A DNA stretch of 64,000 nt from assembly GCF_023715585.1 (NCBI RefSeq), contig NZ_JAMBOK010000003.1, forward strand, positions 1-64,000, read 5' to 3'. This DNA is from Sporosarcina luteola. Lineage in GTDB: Bacteria > Bacillota > Bacilli > Bacillales_A > Planococcaceae. The translations under genes and the position numbers were made by a program. The notes below the pieces were generated by a model. It made no database searches and was not told where the DNA came from. It saw nothing but the letters and a program-made list of their open reading frames with translations. Below, one piece after another: positions 9,087 through 19,520 of this stretch. Position 1 is the stretch's first letter, and every line of letters begins with the position of its first letter.

Positions 9087-9113
9087 TTAGCACTCTTGAT
9101 TGCTGAGTGCTAA
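9087..9113 (+). promoter_or_regulatory. CIRCE operator (HrcA binding site)
   Basis: Exact match to the CIRCE consensus: TTAGCACTC, nine bases, GAGTGCTAA. HrcA represses groE from this site until heat shock. It lies between the promoter and the groES RBS. Confidence 0.98.
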
Positions 9114-9146
9114 AAAGAAGATAATTTGTCGAGGAGGTTGTTTCAC

Positions 9147-9431
9147 TTGTTGAAACCATTAGGTGACCGTATCGTAATCGAACTGATCGAAGCAGAAGAA
9201 AAGACGTCTAGCGGTATTGTATTACCGGATTCTGCGAAAGAGAAACCGCAAGAAGGAAAAGTTGTAGCGGCAGGTACTGGACGAGTTCTTGAAAACGGCC
9301 AGCGTGTTGACCTGGAAGTAAAAGAAGGCGACCGCATCATCTTCTCAAAATATGCTGGAACTGAAGTGAAATATGAAGGCAATGAATATTTGATCCTGCG
9401 TGAAAGCGACATTCTGGCTATCATCGGTTAA
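9147..9431 (+). CDS. groES: co-chaperonin GroES
   Basis: A 94-residue product begins (M)[18 protein letters not shown], the standard GroES start, with the mobile loop [20 protein letters not shown]. It caps GroEL and encloses client proteins. The start is TTG at 9147, since no ATG or GTG gives the conserved N terminus. GAGGAGG at 9131-9137 is correctly spaced. It is the first gene of groES-groEL. Confidence 0.96.
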   Translation: MLKPLGDRIVIELIEAEEKTSSGIVLPDSAKEKPQEGKVVAAGTGRVLENGQRVDLEVKEGDRIIFSKYAGTEVKYEGNEYLILRESDILAIIG

Positions 9432-9478
9432 GTCGCCCTTATAGATTAAGTACACGAAAAAACAGGAGGAATTCATAA

Positions 9479-11110
<1,632 letters not shown>

Positions 11111-11112
11111 TT

Positions 11113-11235
11113 AGAAAAGCGGAAGCGGCTGTCTAGCCCCGACAAGCATAAGACCTCTAAGAAAGGAAGGCGCTTTTTGCCTTCATTCTTAGAGCGGCTT
11201 ATGACCTCGAGGGGCTAGCCGCTGGAGCTGGACAA
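11113..11235 (+). repeat. palindromic repeat element, unit 1
   Basis: A 123-base unit starts AGAAAAGCGGAAGCGGCT, contains GTCTAGCCCCGACAAGCATA near the left end, and the complementary TTATGACCTCGAGGGGCTAG near the right end. The centre has AAGGAAGGCGC...GCCTTC. It can fold into one long interrupted hairpin. The same kind of sequence (AGCCCCGACA ... TATGACCTCGAGGGGCTAG) is, from memory, a dispersed intergenic repeat in Bacillaceae and Planococcaceae genomes; its function is unknown to me. Confidence 0.85.
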
Positions 11236-11237
11236 TA

Positions 11238-11359
11238 AGAAAAGCGGAAGCGGCTGTCTAGCCCCGACAAGCATAAGACCTCTAAGAAAGGAAGGTGCCT
11301 TTTGCCTTCATTCTTAGAGCGGCTTATGACCTCGAGGGGCTAGCCGCTTAAGCTGGTCA
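11238..11359 (+). repeat. palindromic repeat element, unit 2 (tandem copy)
   Basis: Nearly identical to unit 1 with a 125-base period. Differences are mainly GGCGCTT versus GGTGCCT near the centre and GGAGCTGGACA versus TAAGCTGGTCA at the right end. The tandem arrangement directly behind groEL suggests local duplication. Confidence 0.85.
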
Positions 11360-11378
11360 TATGCCTTACCCAAATTAG

Positions 11379-11420
11379 AAAAGCTCCTCAAAAGTCATTG
11401 GACTTGTGAGGAGCTTTTTT
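11379..11420. terminator. bidirectional terminator, groEL / cupin gene
   Basis: AAAAGCTCCTCA ... TGAGGAGCTTTTTT, with an A tract on one side and a T tract on the other, between convergent groEL and the cupin gene. Confidence 0.9.
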
Positions 11421-11431
11421 CATTCTATTCG

Positions 11432-11953
11432 TTATTCTGGAATTTTCTCATAAGCCATCTTTCTGATGACATCTTTATGTTGAGGGTATTTTTCTAAAAG
11501 CTCTTGCTGTGTAAATAATTCAAAGTCCTCGTACTCAAAACCAGGAGAAACCATACACCCAACTAAAGAGAATGTATCCGGATCCATCACAGAGGATCCG
11601 AAGATGGTGTTTTTGGGAACTAACGCCTGGGGGACTTCCCCTTTATCCAAATTCAACCCTAATTTAATCTCTTTATACTCCCCATTTTCCTCAATGACAT
11701 GAATGGTTAGAGGACTTCCCGCGTGATAATACCACAACTCGTCAGATTTTAAGCGATGGAAATGGGAAATGTCTTTTGAAGTTAGAAGAAAGTAAATACT
11801 CGTATATAGCTTGCGGTTCCCTTCGAAGTTCATCGTTACTTCCTGATCGGAAATCGTTTCGGCCGAATGGAATGATTGTTTATAATATCCACCCTCTCGA
11901 TGTGGAGTTAATCCTAGGTTGGATATGAAAAATTGTGCATTATGACTATTCAC
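11432..11953 (-). CDS. cupin family protein (DUF985-like)
   Basis: A 173-residue product. The N terminus has LGLTPHREGGYYKQSFHS and the core has SIYFLLTSKDISHFHRLKSDELWYYHAGSPLTIHVI, typical of DUF985 cupins. The later VGCMVSPGFEYEDFEL segment also fits. Function of the family is not settled; members have a cupin barrel with a sugar-like binding pocket. Start is GTG 11953, behind CGGAGG at good spacing; upstream in-frame codons have no RBS. It appears monocistronic. Confidence 0.8.
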   Translation of the reverse strand: MNSHNAQFFISNLGLTPHREGGYYKQSFHSAETISDQEVTMNFEGNRKLYTSIYFLLTSKDISHFHRLKSDELWYYHAGSPLTIHVIEENGEYKEIKLGLNLDKGEVPQALVPKNTIFGSSVMDPDTFSLVGCMVSPGFEYEDFELFTQQELLEKYPQHKDVIRKMAYEKIPE

Positions 11954-12228
11954 TTTTAAATACCTCCGATTGTTTTTGTTATAATACCAATTTAATACTT
12001 TATTGCTGCATTTATTCTGGAGCATTCCCTTATTGTACAAATTCAGTTGGCTAGTTGCAAACATTTAAAACATTAAGAAGGCGAATATTACCTATTATTT
12101 CGGCTGATAATTCTAGTCGTTCGTGCAATTAGCGAACGATGTTGCGTTTTTTGAATTAATCATTCGGTTTTATATTGACACCTCGAATTCAGGGTGTTAT
12201 TATTGGGTAGTAAAAATTGAATAATATT

Positions 12229-12295
12229 CTCGTATAATGTTGGGGATAGGGCCCAAAAGTTTCTACCAAGCTGCCGTAAATAGCTTGACTACGAG
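12229..12295 (+). ncRNA. purine (guanine-class) riboswitch aptamer
   Basis: P1 CTCGTA/TACGAG encloses P2 (TTGGG-GATAGGG-CCCAA), the core AAGTTTCTACC, P3 (AAGCT ... AGCTT with loop GCCGTAAAT) and the junction TTGACTACGAG. The base after GA in GACTAC is C, the position that pairs with the ligand, so guanine or hypoxanthine is expected rather than adenine. L2 is GATAGGG instead of the common GATATGG. It lies 142 bases upstream of a BMP-type lipoprotein gene. Confidence 0.92.
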
Positions 12296-12357
12296 GTAGT
12301 ACATATAACGATAGCGATCCTAACTTATTGATCTCTATCGTCTACCTTCCTGAAGTC

Positions 12358-12386
12358 AAGCACCGGTATCTACACGGTGCTTTTTT
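12358..12386 (+). terminator. riboswitch-controlled terminator
   Basis: AAGCACCG ... CGGTGCTT followed by TTTTT. An alternative pairing is visible: CTTGACT (12284-12290, part of P3/J3-1) with AGTCAAG (12354-12360, overlapping the terminator left arm), supported by GGTAG (12295-12299) with CTACC (12342-12346). This competes with both the aptamer and the terminator, so ligand binding should favour termination. Confidence 0.85.
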
Positions 12387-12437
12387 CAATTTTTACACAA
12401 ACGCAGTTCAAACATATTAACAGGGAGGGTCATTTAC

Positions 12438-13589
12438 ATGACAAAAAATACAAAGAAAATAGCAATGGTATTATTCCTTGCTTTCATGACTGTTGTTATG
12501 GCCGCGTGCGGAAATAACACAGCTAATAAAAAAGAGGACAAGGCGGGAACTGGTGAAGAAGGCTTGAAAATTGCCATCGTCACAAGTCCTTCTGGTGTTG
12601 ATGATGGTAGCTTCAATGAAGATAACTATAACGGCATTTTGAAGTTTATCGAAAATAATCCAACTGCAACAGTAAAGTCAGTTAAAGAACCAACAGGTGA
12701 CCCAGCTGCAGCTGTCCAAGCTGTCGCCGACATTGTGGCGGATTATGATGTAATTGTTACTCCTGGTTTCCAATTTGCCGGAGTTTCTAGCATCGCTGTA
12801 GAAAATCCGGATAAGATCTTTATCATGAATGACACTGAGCCAGCTCCAGTAGATGGCCAAACTGATTTCGATAATATTTATGCAATGAATTTCGCCGAGC
12901 AGGAAAGTGGTTTCTTTGCGGGAATGGCAGCAGCACTTGAAACGAAGACAAACAAAGTAGCGGTTGTAAATGGGATCGCTTATCCTTCAAACGTAAACTA
13001 TCAATTCGGTTTTGAATCAGGCGTAAATTATGCCAATAAAGTTTATGGGAAAAATGTTGAACTCGTTGAACTATCTGGTTATGCAGGAACAGATGTAACG
13101 GGTGCTAATGTAGGCGGTAACTACGCAGGATCCTTTGCAGACGAAGCAACTGGTAAAGTCATCGGCAATTCATTGATTAAACAAGGTGCAGATATTATCT
13201 TTGTTGCTGCAGGTGGAACGGGTAACGGTGTATTCACAGCAGTCAAGGAAGCGAAGGGCGATGTAAAAGTAATTGGTGTGGATGTTGACCAATATGATGA
13301 CGGTGCAAACGGTTCTGAAAATATCGTTTTAACGTCCGGCGTAAAATTCATGGCTATGAATATTGAAAAGGCATTGAATTCTATTGCAGATGGAACGTTT
13401 AAAGGCGGAAATGTTGTTCTTTACGCAGATACAGATTCAACAGGTTTTATTAAAGAAGATGGCCGTCACCAATTATCTGAGGATACGCTTAACAAAATGA
13501 ATGAGGTGTACGAGTTAGTCAAAGATGGCACGATCGTACCTGCATCCAATTTTAATGAACATTCTCCAGATAAGTTCCCAGGACTATAA
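12438..13589 (+). CDS. nupN: BMP family nucleoside-binding lipoprotein (NupN/BmpA-like)
   Basis: 383 residues with a lipoprotein signal (hydrophobic helix ending VVMAAC, Cys at residue 23) and a BMP periplasmic-binding fold: GSFNEDNYNGILKF, VTPGFQFAGV, FAEQESGFFAGMAAAL, NQVY-like variations and GVDVDQYD. BMP proteins bind purine nucleosides for ABC import; B. subtilis NupN (YufN) serves guanosine. It is followed by one ATPase and two permease genes. The upstream purine riboswitch supports a purine substrate. RBS GGGAGG precedes the ATG. Confidence 0.9.
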   Translation: MTKNTKKIAMVLFLAFMTVVMAACGNNTANKKEDKAGTGEEGLKIAIVTSPSGVDDGSFNEDNYNGILKFIENNPTATVKSVKEPTGDPAAAVQAVADIVADYDVIVTPGFQFAGVSSIAVENPDKIFIMNDTEPAPVDGQTDFDNIYAMNFAEQESGFFAGMAAALETKTNKVAVVNGIAYPSNVNYQFGFESGVNYANKVYGKNVELVELSGYAGTDVTGANVGGNYAGSFADEATGKVIGNSLIKQGADIIFVAAGGTGNGVFTAVKEAKGDVKVIGVDVDQYDDGANGSENIVLTSGVKFMAMNIEKALNSIADGTFKGGNVVLYADTDSTGFIKEDGRHQLSEDTLNKMNEVYELVKDGTIVPASNFNEHSPDKFPGL

Positions 13590-13693
13590 GAGTAAGTAGA
13601 GACACAATAACAATAGAAGTTTATCAGTTCCCTACTAAATGTTTGGAATGATGAACTTCTATTATTTTTCCGATTTCTGAGGGAGGAGAATGA

Positions 13694-15235
13694 ATGATGT
13701 CTGAATATATCGTAGAAATGAAACATATTACGAAACGTTTCCCTGGAATCGTAGCAAATGACGACGTATCCATCGGTATTAAAAAAGGTGAAATTTTTGC
13801 CTTGCTTGGTGAAAATGGTGCAGGCAAATCAACATTGATGAGTATGCTAAGCGGAATGTACGAACCCGATGAAGGAGAAATTCATATTCGCGGAAAGAAG
13901 GTTCAAATCAGTTCACCGAATCATGCGGCGAATCTCAATATCGGAATGGTCCATCAGCATTTTAAGCTAGTGGAGGATTATACGATTACAGAGAATATCA
14001 TTTTAGGGATTGAGCCCATCAGCAAGTTTGCCGGTCTCATTCCATATGTTGGGATTCGACAGGCCAATCGTAAAATTGAAGAACTGTCCAAGAGCTTTGG
14101 CTTGGAAGTAGATCCGACGAAAAAAATTGCCGATCTTACGGTATCCATGCAGCAACGGGTGGAAATTTTAAAAGTGCTTTATCGTGAAGCCGAAATTCTT
14201 ATTTTTGATGAACCAACGGCGGTCTTAACGCCACAAGAAATCGATTTTCTCCTCGGTATTATCGAAGGTCTGCGAGACAGTGGAAAAACAATCATTTTGA
14301 TCACACATAAATTAGAGGAAATTAAGAAAGTGGCGGACCGTTGTGCCGTATTGAACAAAGGTAAATTGATTGATGTGTTGGATGTGAAGACAACAACAAC
14401 CAACCGTATGGCTCAATTAATGGTCGGTAGGGAAGTAAGTTTTGAATCTGAAAAAGCACCTGCGAACTTTAAAGAGGAAGTATTGAAAGTAGAAAAGTTA
14501 ACCGTGAAAAATGAGGATGGATTTGAAGTAGTCAAAGACGTTTCCTTCACGATACACAGTGGGGAAATATTTGCGATTGCGGGCGTCGCTGACAATGGTC
14601 AAGTTGAAATAGCGGATACCATTGCCGGTTTAGCAAAGGCGAGCGGCGGAAAGGTATTCCTCAATGGACAGGACATTACGAAAGACAGTATACGAAAACG
14701 GTCTGAAGCTGGAATCTCTTATGTACCCGAAGATCGACAAAGATTTGGACTGTTTCTGGATTTTGATCTAGCAACAAATTTAGCATCAAAGCAGTATTAC
14801 AAGAAGCCTTTTTCCAATAAAGGAATCTTGAATAAGTCGGAAGTTGAGCAAGTTGGCACTCAGTTGATTGATAAATATGATATTCGAAGTGGGCAAGGGA
14901 TCCATACACAAGTCCGTTCGATGAGTGGCGGAAACCAGCAAAAGGCCATTATTGCTCGTGAAATCGAATTACAATCCCCACTCATGATTTTCGTGCAGCC
15001 GACACGGGGAGTAGATATCGGTGCAATTGAAAATATCCATAAGATGATCATTGAACAACGCGATCAAGGAAAAGCGATCTTACTCGTGTCGCTCGAGTTG
15101 GAAGAAATTATGAATGTGGCGGATACGATCGGCGTTATCTATAATGGGCAACTGCAAAAAGTTGCAAGCAGTGAATCATTAACGACGAATGAAGTCGGTG
15201 AATATATGATGGGGGCAAAGCATGATGAAAGATAA
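13694..15235 (+). CDS. nupO: nucleoside ABC transporter ATP-binding protein (NupO-like)
   Basis: 513 residues with two ABC domains in the sugar/nucleoside-importer style. The first has GENGAGKST (about 41-49), a signature region around VSMQQRVEIL and IFDEPTAVLTP. The second has a degenerate Walker A (GVADNGQVE) but an intact SGGNQQKAIIARE signature. Such asymmetric double ATPases are normal for this family. The reading frame overlaps the next gene by 14 bases. RBS GGGAGGAGA; ATG 13694 and 13697 are both possible starts. Confidence 0.92.
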   Translation: MMSEYIVEMKHITKRFPGIVANDDVSIGIKKGEIFALLGENGAGKSTLMSMLSGMYEPDEGEIHIRGKKVQISSPNHAANLNIGMVHQHFKLVEDYTITENIILGIEPISKFAGLIPYVGIRQANRKIEELSKSFGLEVDPTKKIADLTVSMQQRVEILKVLYREAEILIFDEPTAVLTPQEIDFLLGIIEGLRDSGKTIILITHKLEEIKKVADRCAVLNKGKLIDVLDVKTTTTNRMAQLMVGREVSFESEKAPANFKEEVLKVEKLTVKNEDGFEVVKDVSFTIHSGEIFAIAGVADNGQVEIADTIAGLAKASGGKVFLNGQDITKDSIRKRSEAGISYVPEDRQRFGLFLDFDLATNLASKQYYKKPFSNKGILNKSEVEQVGTQLIDKYDIRSGQGIHTQVRSMSGGNQQKAIIAREIELQSPLMIFVQPTRGVDIGAIENIHKMIIEQRDQGKAILLVSLELEEIMNVADTIGVIYNGQLQKVASSESLTTNEVGEYMMGAKHDER

Positions 15236-16373
15236 AAAGAACAAAAGCTTACGTTATCGTCTGCTTTGGCCAATACGAAATGAGAAATGGCAACCGATCA
15301 CAATCCCGGTAGCTTCTATACTAGTCAGTTTCATAGCTGCAGCCATCGTCATCCTCTTGCTTGGTAAAAATCCATTCCAAGCATTTTACAACTTGTTCCA
15401 AGGGGCAGGGATTTTGCCGAAGACTTCGTACGCTGGCTACAAGAGCATGCTTACTGATTTCTTGAGTCTGTTAGACGCCATGACGCCGCTCGTATTTGCA
15501 AGCTTGGCAGTGGCTGTAGCTCTAAGAGCGGGTCTATTTAATATTGGAGTTTCCGGTCAAATGCTTGCCTCCGGTTTTTTAGCGACCATTATTGTTGGCT
15601 ACAGCGGGTTGGACGCCATTATTGCAAAACCGCTAGTGTTGCTGGTAGGAATGGTTGCCGGCGGTTTGATGGGCGGACTTGTAGGCTGGCTAAAGTACAA
15701 ATTTAACATTCATGAAGTCGTAACGACGATTATGCTGAACTACATTGCACAATACGTCATCAGTTTCTTCATTCATATGTATTATATTGATCCCATTTCA
15801 AGACAGTCCAAATATATTACGGAAGCGGCACGGTTGACGTTAGTGAATGTCCAGATCGCGAACTTGAAAATGGATATTCCATTGGGCTTTATCATGGCAA
15901 TCATTATCGCTATTCTCATCAAGTTTCTTCTGGATAAAACAGTCGTTGGCTTTGAAATTAAAGCAGTAGGATCCAACCGGAATGCGGCGAAGTATACGGG
16001 AATAAAGGTCGGAAGCAATACGGTCTTAGCCATGATCATTTCAGGTGGTTTAGCGGGTCTTGCGGGTGTGACGTATTATTTAGGTGATTTTGCATCTATA
16101 CAACCCAAGGTGTTGACGAGCCTCGGATTTGACTCCATTGCGGTAGCGCTATTAGGTAACTCCCATCCGATCGGGATTATTTTTTCATCTTTCTTAATTT
16201 CAATTATTGACCAAGGAAGTACGTATATGAGTTCACAGGCCGGGATCAGACAAGAGATTGCGTCTGTGATCATCGGGTTAATCCTGTTGTTTAGTGCATG
16301 TGGTGCATACGTGAAGCATAAAGTCAGCCGTTTGAAGGAAAAAGAAGTGGAACGAAAGGACAGTGAATCATAA
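15222..16373 (+). CDS. nupP: nucleoside ABC transporter permease (NupP-like)
   Basis: 383-residue membrane protein with about nine hydrophobic segments after a basic N terminus. It contains the BPD_transp_2 signatures LRAGLFNIGVSGQM and VGSNRNAAKYTGIKV (conserved cytoplasmic loop). It forms the channel with the next permease. It starts within the 3' end of the ATPase gene. Confidence 0.92.
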   Translation: MMKDKKNKSLRYRLLWPIRNEKWQPITIPVASILVSFIAAAIVILLLGKNPFQAFYNLFQGAGILPKTSYAGYKSMLTDFLSLLDAMTPLVFASLAVAVALRAGLFNIGVSGQMLASGFLATIIVGYSGLDAIIAKPLVLLVGMVAGGLMGGLVGWLKYKFNIHEVVTTIMLNYIAQYVISFFIHMYYIDPISRQSKYITEAARLTLVNVQIANLKMDIPLGFIMAIIIAILIKFLLDKTVVGFEIKAVGSNRNAAKYTGIKVGSNTVLAMIISGGLAGLAGVTYYLGDFASIQPKVLTSLGFDSIAVALLGNSHPIGIIFSSFLISIIDQGSTYMSSQAGIRQEIASVIIGLILLFSACGAYVKHKVSRLKEKEVERKDSES

Positions 16374-17333
16374 ATGGATACGATACTTATTGATGGATTA
16401 TCCTTTGCTCTGCCTCTTTTTATCATGGCAATCGGCGGTATATACAGTGAGAAAAGTGGGATTACCAATTTAGCGCTTGAAGGTTTTCAAGGTTTCGGCG
16501 CATTCATCGGAGCCCTGTCAGCTGTTTTGATCGCAAATGCTTCAGGAGCAGCTATTGAGGATATGTTCTACGTGGCGTTGCTATTTGCAATGATTGGCGG
16601 AATGGGGTTTTCTGTGATTCATGCAGTATTAAGTATTAAGTTTAAGGCAAACCAAGTCATCAGCGGTGTTGTCATTAATATTTTGGCGTTAGCTCTAACG
16701 ACATTCTTAACAACACAGATCAATGCCCTTGTATTCGGAGCGGCTTCGGACAAGTTCCGATTAGGTGTATCGGAGCGGTTTACGATTGATGCGTTAGCCA
16801 ATATACCCGTGATCGGTGCGGTATTTACGAATGTGTATCCGTTCCAAGTAATCATCATTGTAATTGCTATTTTTGCTTGGTATGTATTATATAAAACAAA
16901 ATTCGGACTGCGTCTACGAGCGAGTGGGGAAAATCCTCAATCCGTTGATGCAGCAGGCGTAAGTGTATCGAGAATACGTTTTTCGGCGGTTCTTATATCG
17001 GGACTCTTATCAGGTCTCGCTGGAATGTGTTTTGCCTATTCCATTTCAGCGCAATTTTCTTCAGGCATTTATATGGGCTATGGATTCTTAGCAATTGCGG
17101 CTTTAATATTTGGCAACTGGAGGATTCTCCCGACGTTGGCCGCTTGTCTGCTATTTGGTTTCGCTAAATCCGGGGGAATGTATATTGCACAAGCAATGGC
17201 ATTGCCTAGTAGTTTCACTGATCTATTCATGATCTTGCCGTACGTAGTAACATTGTTATTATTGATCTTTTTCTCTAAATCAAATCGCGCTCCGAGGGCG
17301 TTAGGTGAAATTTATGATAAAGGGAAGAGATAG
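16374..17333 (+). CDS. nupQ: nucleoside ABC transporter permease (NupQ-like)
   Basis: 319-residue membrane protein with the loop LRASGENPQSVDAAGVSVSRIR characteristic of BMP-linked permeases, and about eight membrane helices. Its ATG directly abuts the nupP stop codon (TAAATG). It completes the nupNOPQ-like operon. A terminator follows after about 40 bases. Confidence 0.92.
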   Translation: MDTILIDGLSFALPLFIMAIGGIYSEKSGITNLALEGFQGFGAFIGALSAVLIANASGAAIEDMFYVALLFAMIGGMGFSVIHAVLSIKFKANQVISGVVINILALALTTFLTTQINALVFGAASDKFRLGVSERFTIDALANIPVIGAVFTNVYPFQVIIIVIAIFAWYVLYKTKFGLRLRASGENPQSVDAAGVSVSRIRFSAVLISGLLSGLAGMCFAYSISAQFSSGIYMGYGFLAIAALIFGNWRILPTLAACLLFGFAKSGGMYIAQAMALPSSFTDLFMILPYVVTLLLLIFFSKSNRAPRALGEIYDKGKR

Positions 17334-17372
17334 GTAAATTTCAATAGGCAATAAGGTTTACCAAATTAAAAG

Positions 17373-17403
17373 AAGTCTCCTAACCAAACCTTAGGAGACT
17401 TTT
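17373..17403 (+). terminator. terminator of the nup-like operon
   Basis: AAGTCTCCTAA ... TTAGGAGACTT with short T tract. Confidence 0.8.
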
Positions 17404-17485
17404 GCTTTAATCCAGATTGATGCAGTTGTTTTAAATGCTGAGGTACTCGACAAGCCATAACAATTGCATATTTTAGTCATGGAAT

Positions 17486-17523
17486 GAAGCTGTCTCAAAT
17501 GAAATTGAGGCAGCTTCTTTTTT
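17486..17523 (+). terminator. second hairpin/terminator in the nupQ-hypOX gap
   Basis: GAAGCTGTCTCA ... TGAGGCAGCTTC followed by TTTTTT. It has a T tract only on the plus strand. The rest of the 300-base gap (17334-17634) shows no gene. Confidence 0.7.
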
Positions 17524-17634
17524 ATAATATATCGTCGTCGCCAAGTATCTCTACGAAGCGATTACATGCAATGCAGGTGTGAAAGTGGAGTTAATTAGAA
17601 GGTTTTCTAAGTGATTATCGGTAGAAATCCAATC

Positions 17635-18852
17635 TTATTGGCTAACTACAGCTTTCCAATGTTCGTTCCAGTAGTTCTGCAACTTTTGTTTTCCTGCTTT
17701 CACATCGGGATGGAACTGGATATAAGCTTTGTTCCGCGTTTCTTCGATAGCTTTGATGGAATCATTGAGTTTGGCTTCTTGCTTGCCGCCGTCTGTGCTG
17801 TTGACGATTGCGAGTCCAGCAGTAACACCTTGGCTAATCGCCACTTTGGCACCTTCGATTCCTGTGATGTTTCCTGCAACGTATAGCCCTTCAAGTACCG
17901 TTTCCATCCGCTCGTTATGTAACGGTACATAGCCACCTAATTCTTCTACATGGTAGAACGGGCATCCAGCCACTGCGGCAAGCTCCGCTAATGGGTACAA
18001 CCCGCCTGCGATACAGACGAAATCGGCTGCAATATTTTCTTCAGTTCCAGGGATAATGTCTCCTGAAGGACTGATGGTCGCGATTGTAACACCTTCGACT
18101 TGGCTTTCGCCGTAAATCTCGACGACCGCTTTACGAAGCATAATCGGAATATCCCACATTTTCACGCCGTTTTTCGGAAAGAAAGTGATTCCCATCCTTT
18201 TTAGAAAATCGTTTTTCATTAGCTTGCTTCCCATTTTCACGAATGCGGATGGTGCCATATGGGACACGTGCAAGAGTGAGTTCATGACATCCAAAGGATT
18301 CCCGGATTCTTTCGTAACCATATTCATTTTCGGTAATGTTATCGCTGCAACATCGATTCCAGCCAGTTTCAATTCCATTGCGATGGCTGACGACAGCACG
18401 TTGACGCCGACGATGACGCCTCGTTCGCCCGGCTTCACACGGTGGACGTTCGTCATGACTTGAGCCGCTCCGACGGACATGACGCCTGGAAGTGTCCAGC
18501 CTGGAATCGGCAGTGGCGCTTCCGCAGCTCCTGTTGCGAGCAACAGGTGGGATGTCGTATAGACTTCATCTTCCGTATAGACGTTCCAGATCCCATTCGA
18601 CTCTTCGATATTGGATACAGGGGTTTGCAATTTGATTTCCACTCCTGTAGACACCGCTTTATCGAAGAGGTTTTGGGATTCCTTGATCCCATTCCACCAA
18701 TTGCCGTTTGGCTCTTCGTATAGCTGGCCTAATAATCTGCCGCCAGGCTTCATGTATTCATCGATGACAAGGACGTTTAATCCGTTTTCAGCAATTGTGA
18801 TTGCTGCAGATAATCCTGCGGGGCCAGCCCCGATAATGATTACTTTACTCAT
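17635..18852 (-). CDS. FAD/NAD-binding oxidoreductase subunit of a D-hydroxyproline dehydrogenase (HcnB/LhpE-like)
   Basis: 405 residues. The N-terminal dinucleotide fold is VIIIGAGPAGLSAAITIAENG, with YMKPGGRLLGQLY, LLLATGAAEAPLPIPGW and a late FAD motif VEGLYVAGNITGIEGAKVAISQG. These match the HcnB-type flavin subunits of amino-acid dehydrogenases (hydrogen cyanide synthase, D-hydroxyproline dehydrogenase). Unlike typical full-length relatives it has no C-terminal cysteine cluster; that [2Fe-2S] domain is the separate gene at 19176-19451. Start ATG 18852 follows GGAGGG. It overlaps the next upstream gene by 8 bases. The substrate is inferred from the neighbouring epimerase and deaminase genes. 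Confidence 0.82.
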   Translation of the reverse strand: MSKVIIIGAGPAGLSAAITIAENGLNVLVIDEYMKPGGRLLGQLYEEPNGNWWNGIKESQNLFDKAVSTGVEIKLQTPVSNIEESNGIWNVYTEDEVYTTSHLLLATGAAEAPLPIPGWTLPGVMSVGAAQVMTNVHRVKPGERGVIVGVNVLSSAIAMELKLAGIDVAAITLPKMNMVTKESGNPLDVMNSLLHVSHMAPSAFVKMGSKLMKNDFLKRMGITFFPKNGVKMWDIPIMLRKAVVEIYGESQVEGVTIATISPSGDIIPGTEENIAADFVCIAGGLYPLAELAAVAGCPFYHVEELGGYVPLHNERMETVLEGLYVAGNITGIEGAKVAISQGVTAGLAIVNSTDGGKQEAKLNDSIKAIEETRNKAYIQFHPDVKAGKQKLQNYWNEHWKAVVSQ

Positions 18853-19183
18853 TATTGGCCCTCCAATCACGCACCGATGTCAATAGTTTGTCGCCGCTTG
18901 TAACGTCCATGCCTTCTTGGATCGGTGTCAAACAAGCGCGAACCCCTTGTACACCATCCACTGTGACACGGCATTCGAAACAATGCCCGATATTACAGTA
19001 GATTCCGCGAGGTGTGCCAAATTCTTCATGATGGCGGAGCGTGCGGATGCCGTTTGCCAATAAAGCTGCTGCAAGGGATTCATCACGCAACGCTTTGTAT
19101 TTCTTATTATCAAACGTGAAGGAAACTGTGTCTGTTTCATCTATTCTATCAAGAACAGGATGATGAATAATTCTCCTAGTCAT
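18845..19183 (-). CDS. [2Fe-2S] ferredoxin-like subunit (HcnA/LhpF-like)
   Basis: 112 residues. The cysteine pattern CNIGHCFEC followed 12 residues later by AC is that of plant-type [2Fe-2S] HcnA subunits (Fer2_4). It probably passes electrons from the flavin subunits towards the respiratory chain. The start is ATG 19183, because GGGAGG lies 8-9 bases upstream; an in-frame GTG overlaps that Shine-Dalgarno. Its end overlaps the FAD subunit gene and its beginning overlaps the BFD gene by 8 bases, so the three are tightly coupled. Confidence 0.82.
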   Translation of the reverse strand: MTRRIIHHPVLDRIDETDTVSFTFDNKKYKALRDESLAAALLANGIRTLRHHEEFGTPRGIYCNIGHCFECRVTVDGVQGVRACLTPIQEGMDVTSGDKLLTSVRDWRANNE

Positions 19184-19451
19184 TGTTTCCCACACCTCCC
19201 AACTTACTGAAACTGATCGGACGGATAGGTGGCTGATATTTCAAAGTGATTTGTGAAACGTCTCTTTTAGTTGATGAATGGGCAATACTATCCACTGCAT
19301 TCCGGCATGTTCTGCCGCCGCAATAACCCATTCCAGCACGCGTCCTAAGCTTTAGTTCCCTTGGCGAACAGCCATATTTGTCTGCTGTTTCCACTAACTC
19401 CCCGTATGTTACTTCTTCACATCTGCATATGATCATTTCATTTTCCGCCAT
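19176..19451 (-). CDS. BFD-like [2Fe-2S] protein, stand-alone C-terminal domain of the dehydrogenase
   Basis: 91 residues beginning MAENEMIICRCEEVTYGEL, with GMGYCGGRTCRNAV about 30 residues later: the four-cysteine pattern (CxC ... CxxxxC) of bacterioferritin-associated-ferredoxin domains. In many HcnB-type proteins this domain is fused to the C terminus of the flavin subunit. Here it is a separate first gene of the operon. Start ATG 19451 behind GGGGTGATAGGA. A sigma-54 type promoter lies 50 bases upstream. Confidence 0.8.
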   Translation of the reverse strand: MAENEMIICRCEEVTYGELVETADKYGCSPRELKLRTRAGMGYCGGRTCRNAVDSIAHSSTKRDVSQITLKYQPPIRPISFSKLGGVGNND

Positions 19452-19500
19452 TCCTATCACCCCATGCATAAATTTAATACTTATTGTCATGTATATATTT

Positions 19501-19518
19501 ATGCAAGAACTGTGCCAA
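19501..19518 (-). promoter_or_regulatory. sigma-54 (-24/-12) promoter for the dehydrogenase operon
   Basis: Minus strand TTGGCACAGTTCTTGCAT, with GG and GC exactly 10 bases apart. It is oriented towards the gene at 19451 and lies directly after the regulator stop codon. Confidence 0.85.
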
Positions 19519-19520
19519 CT

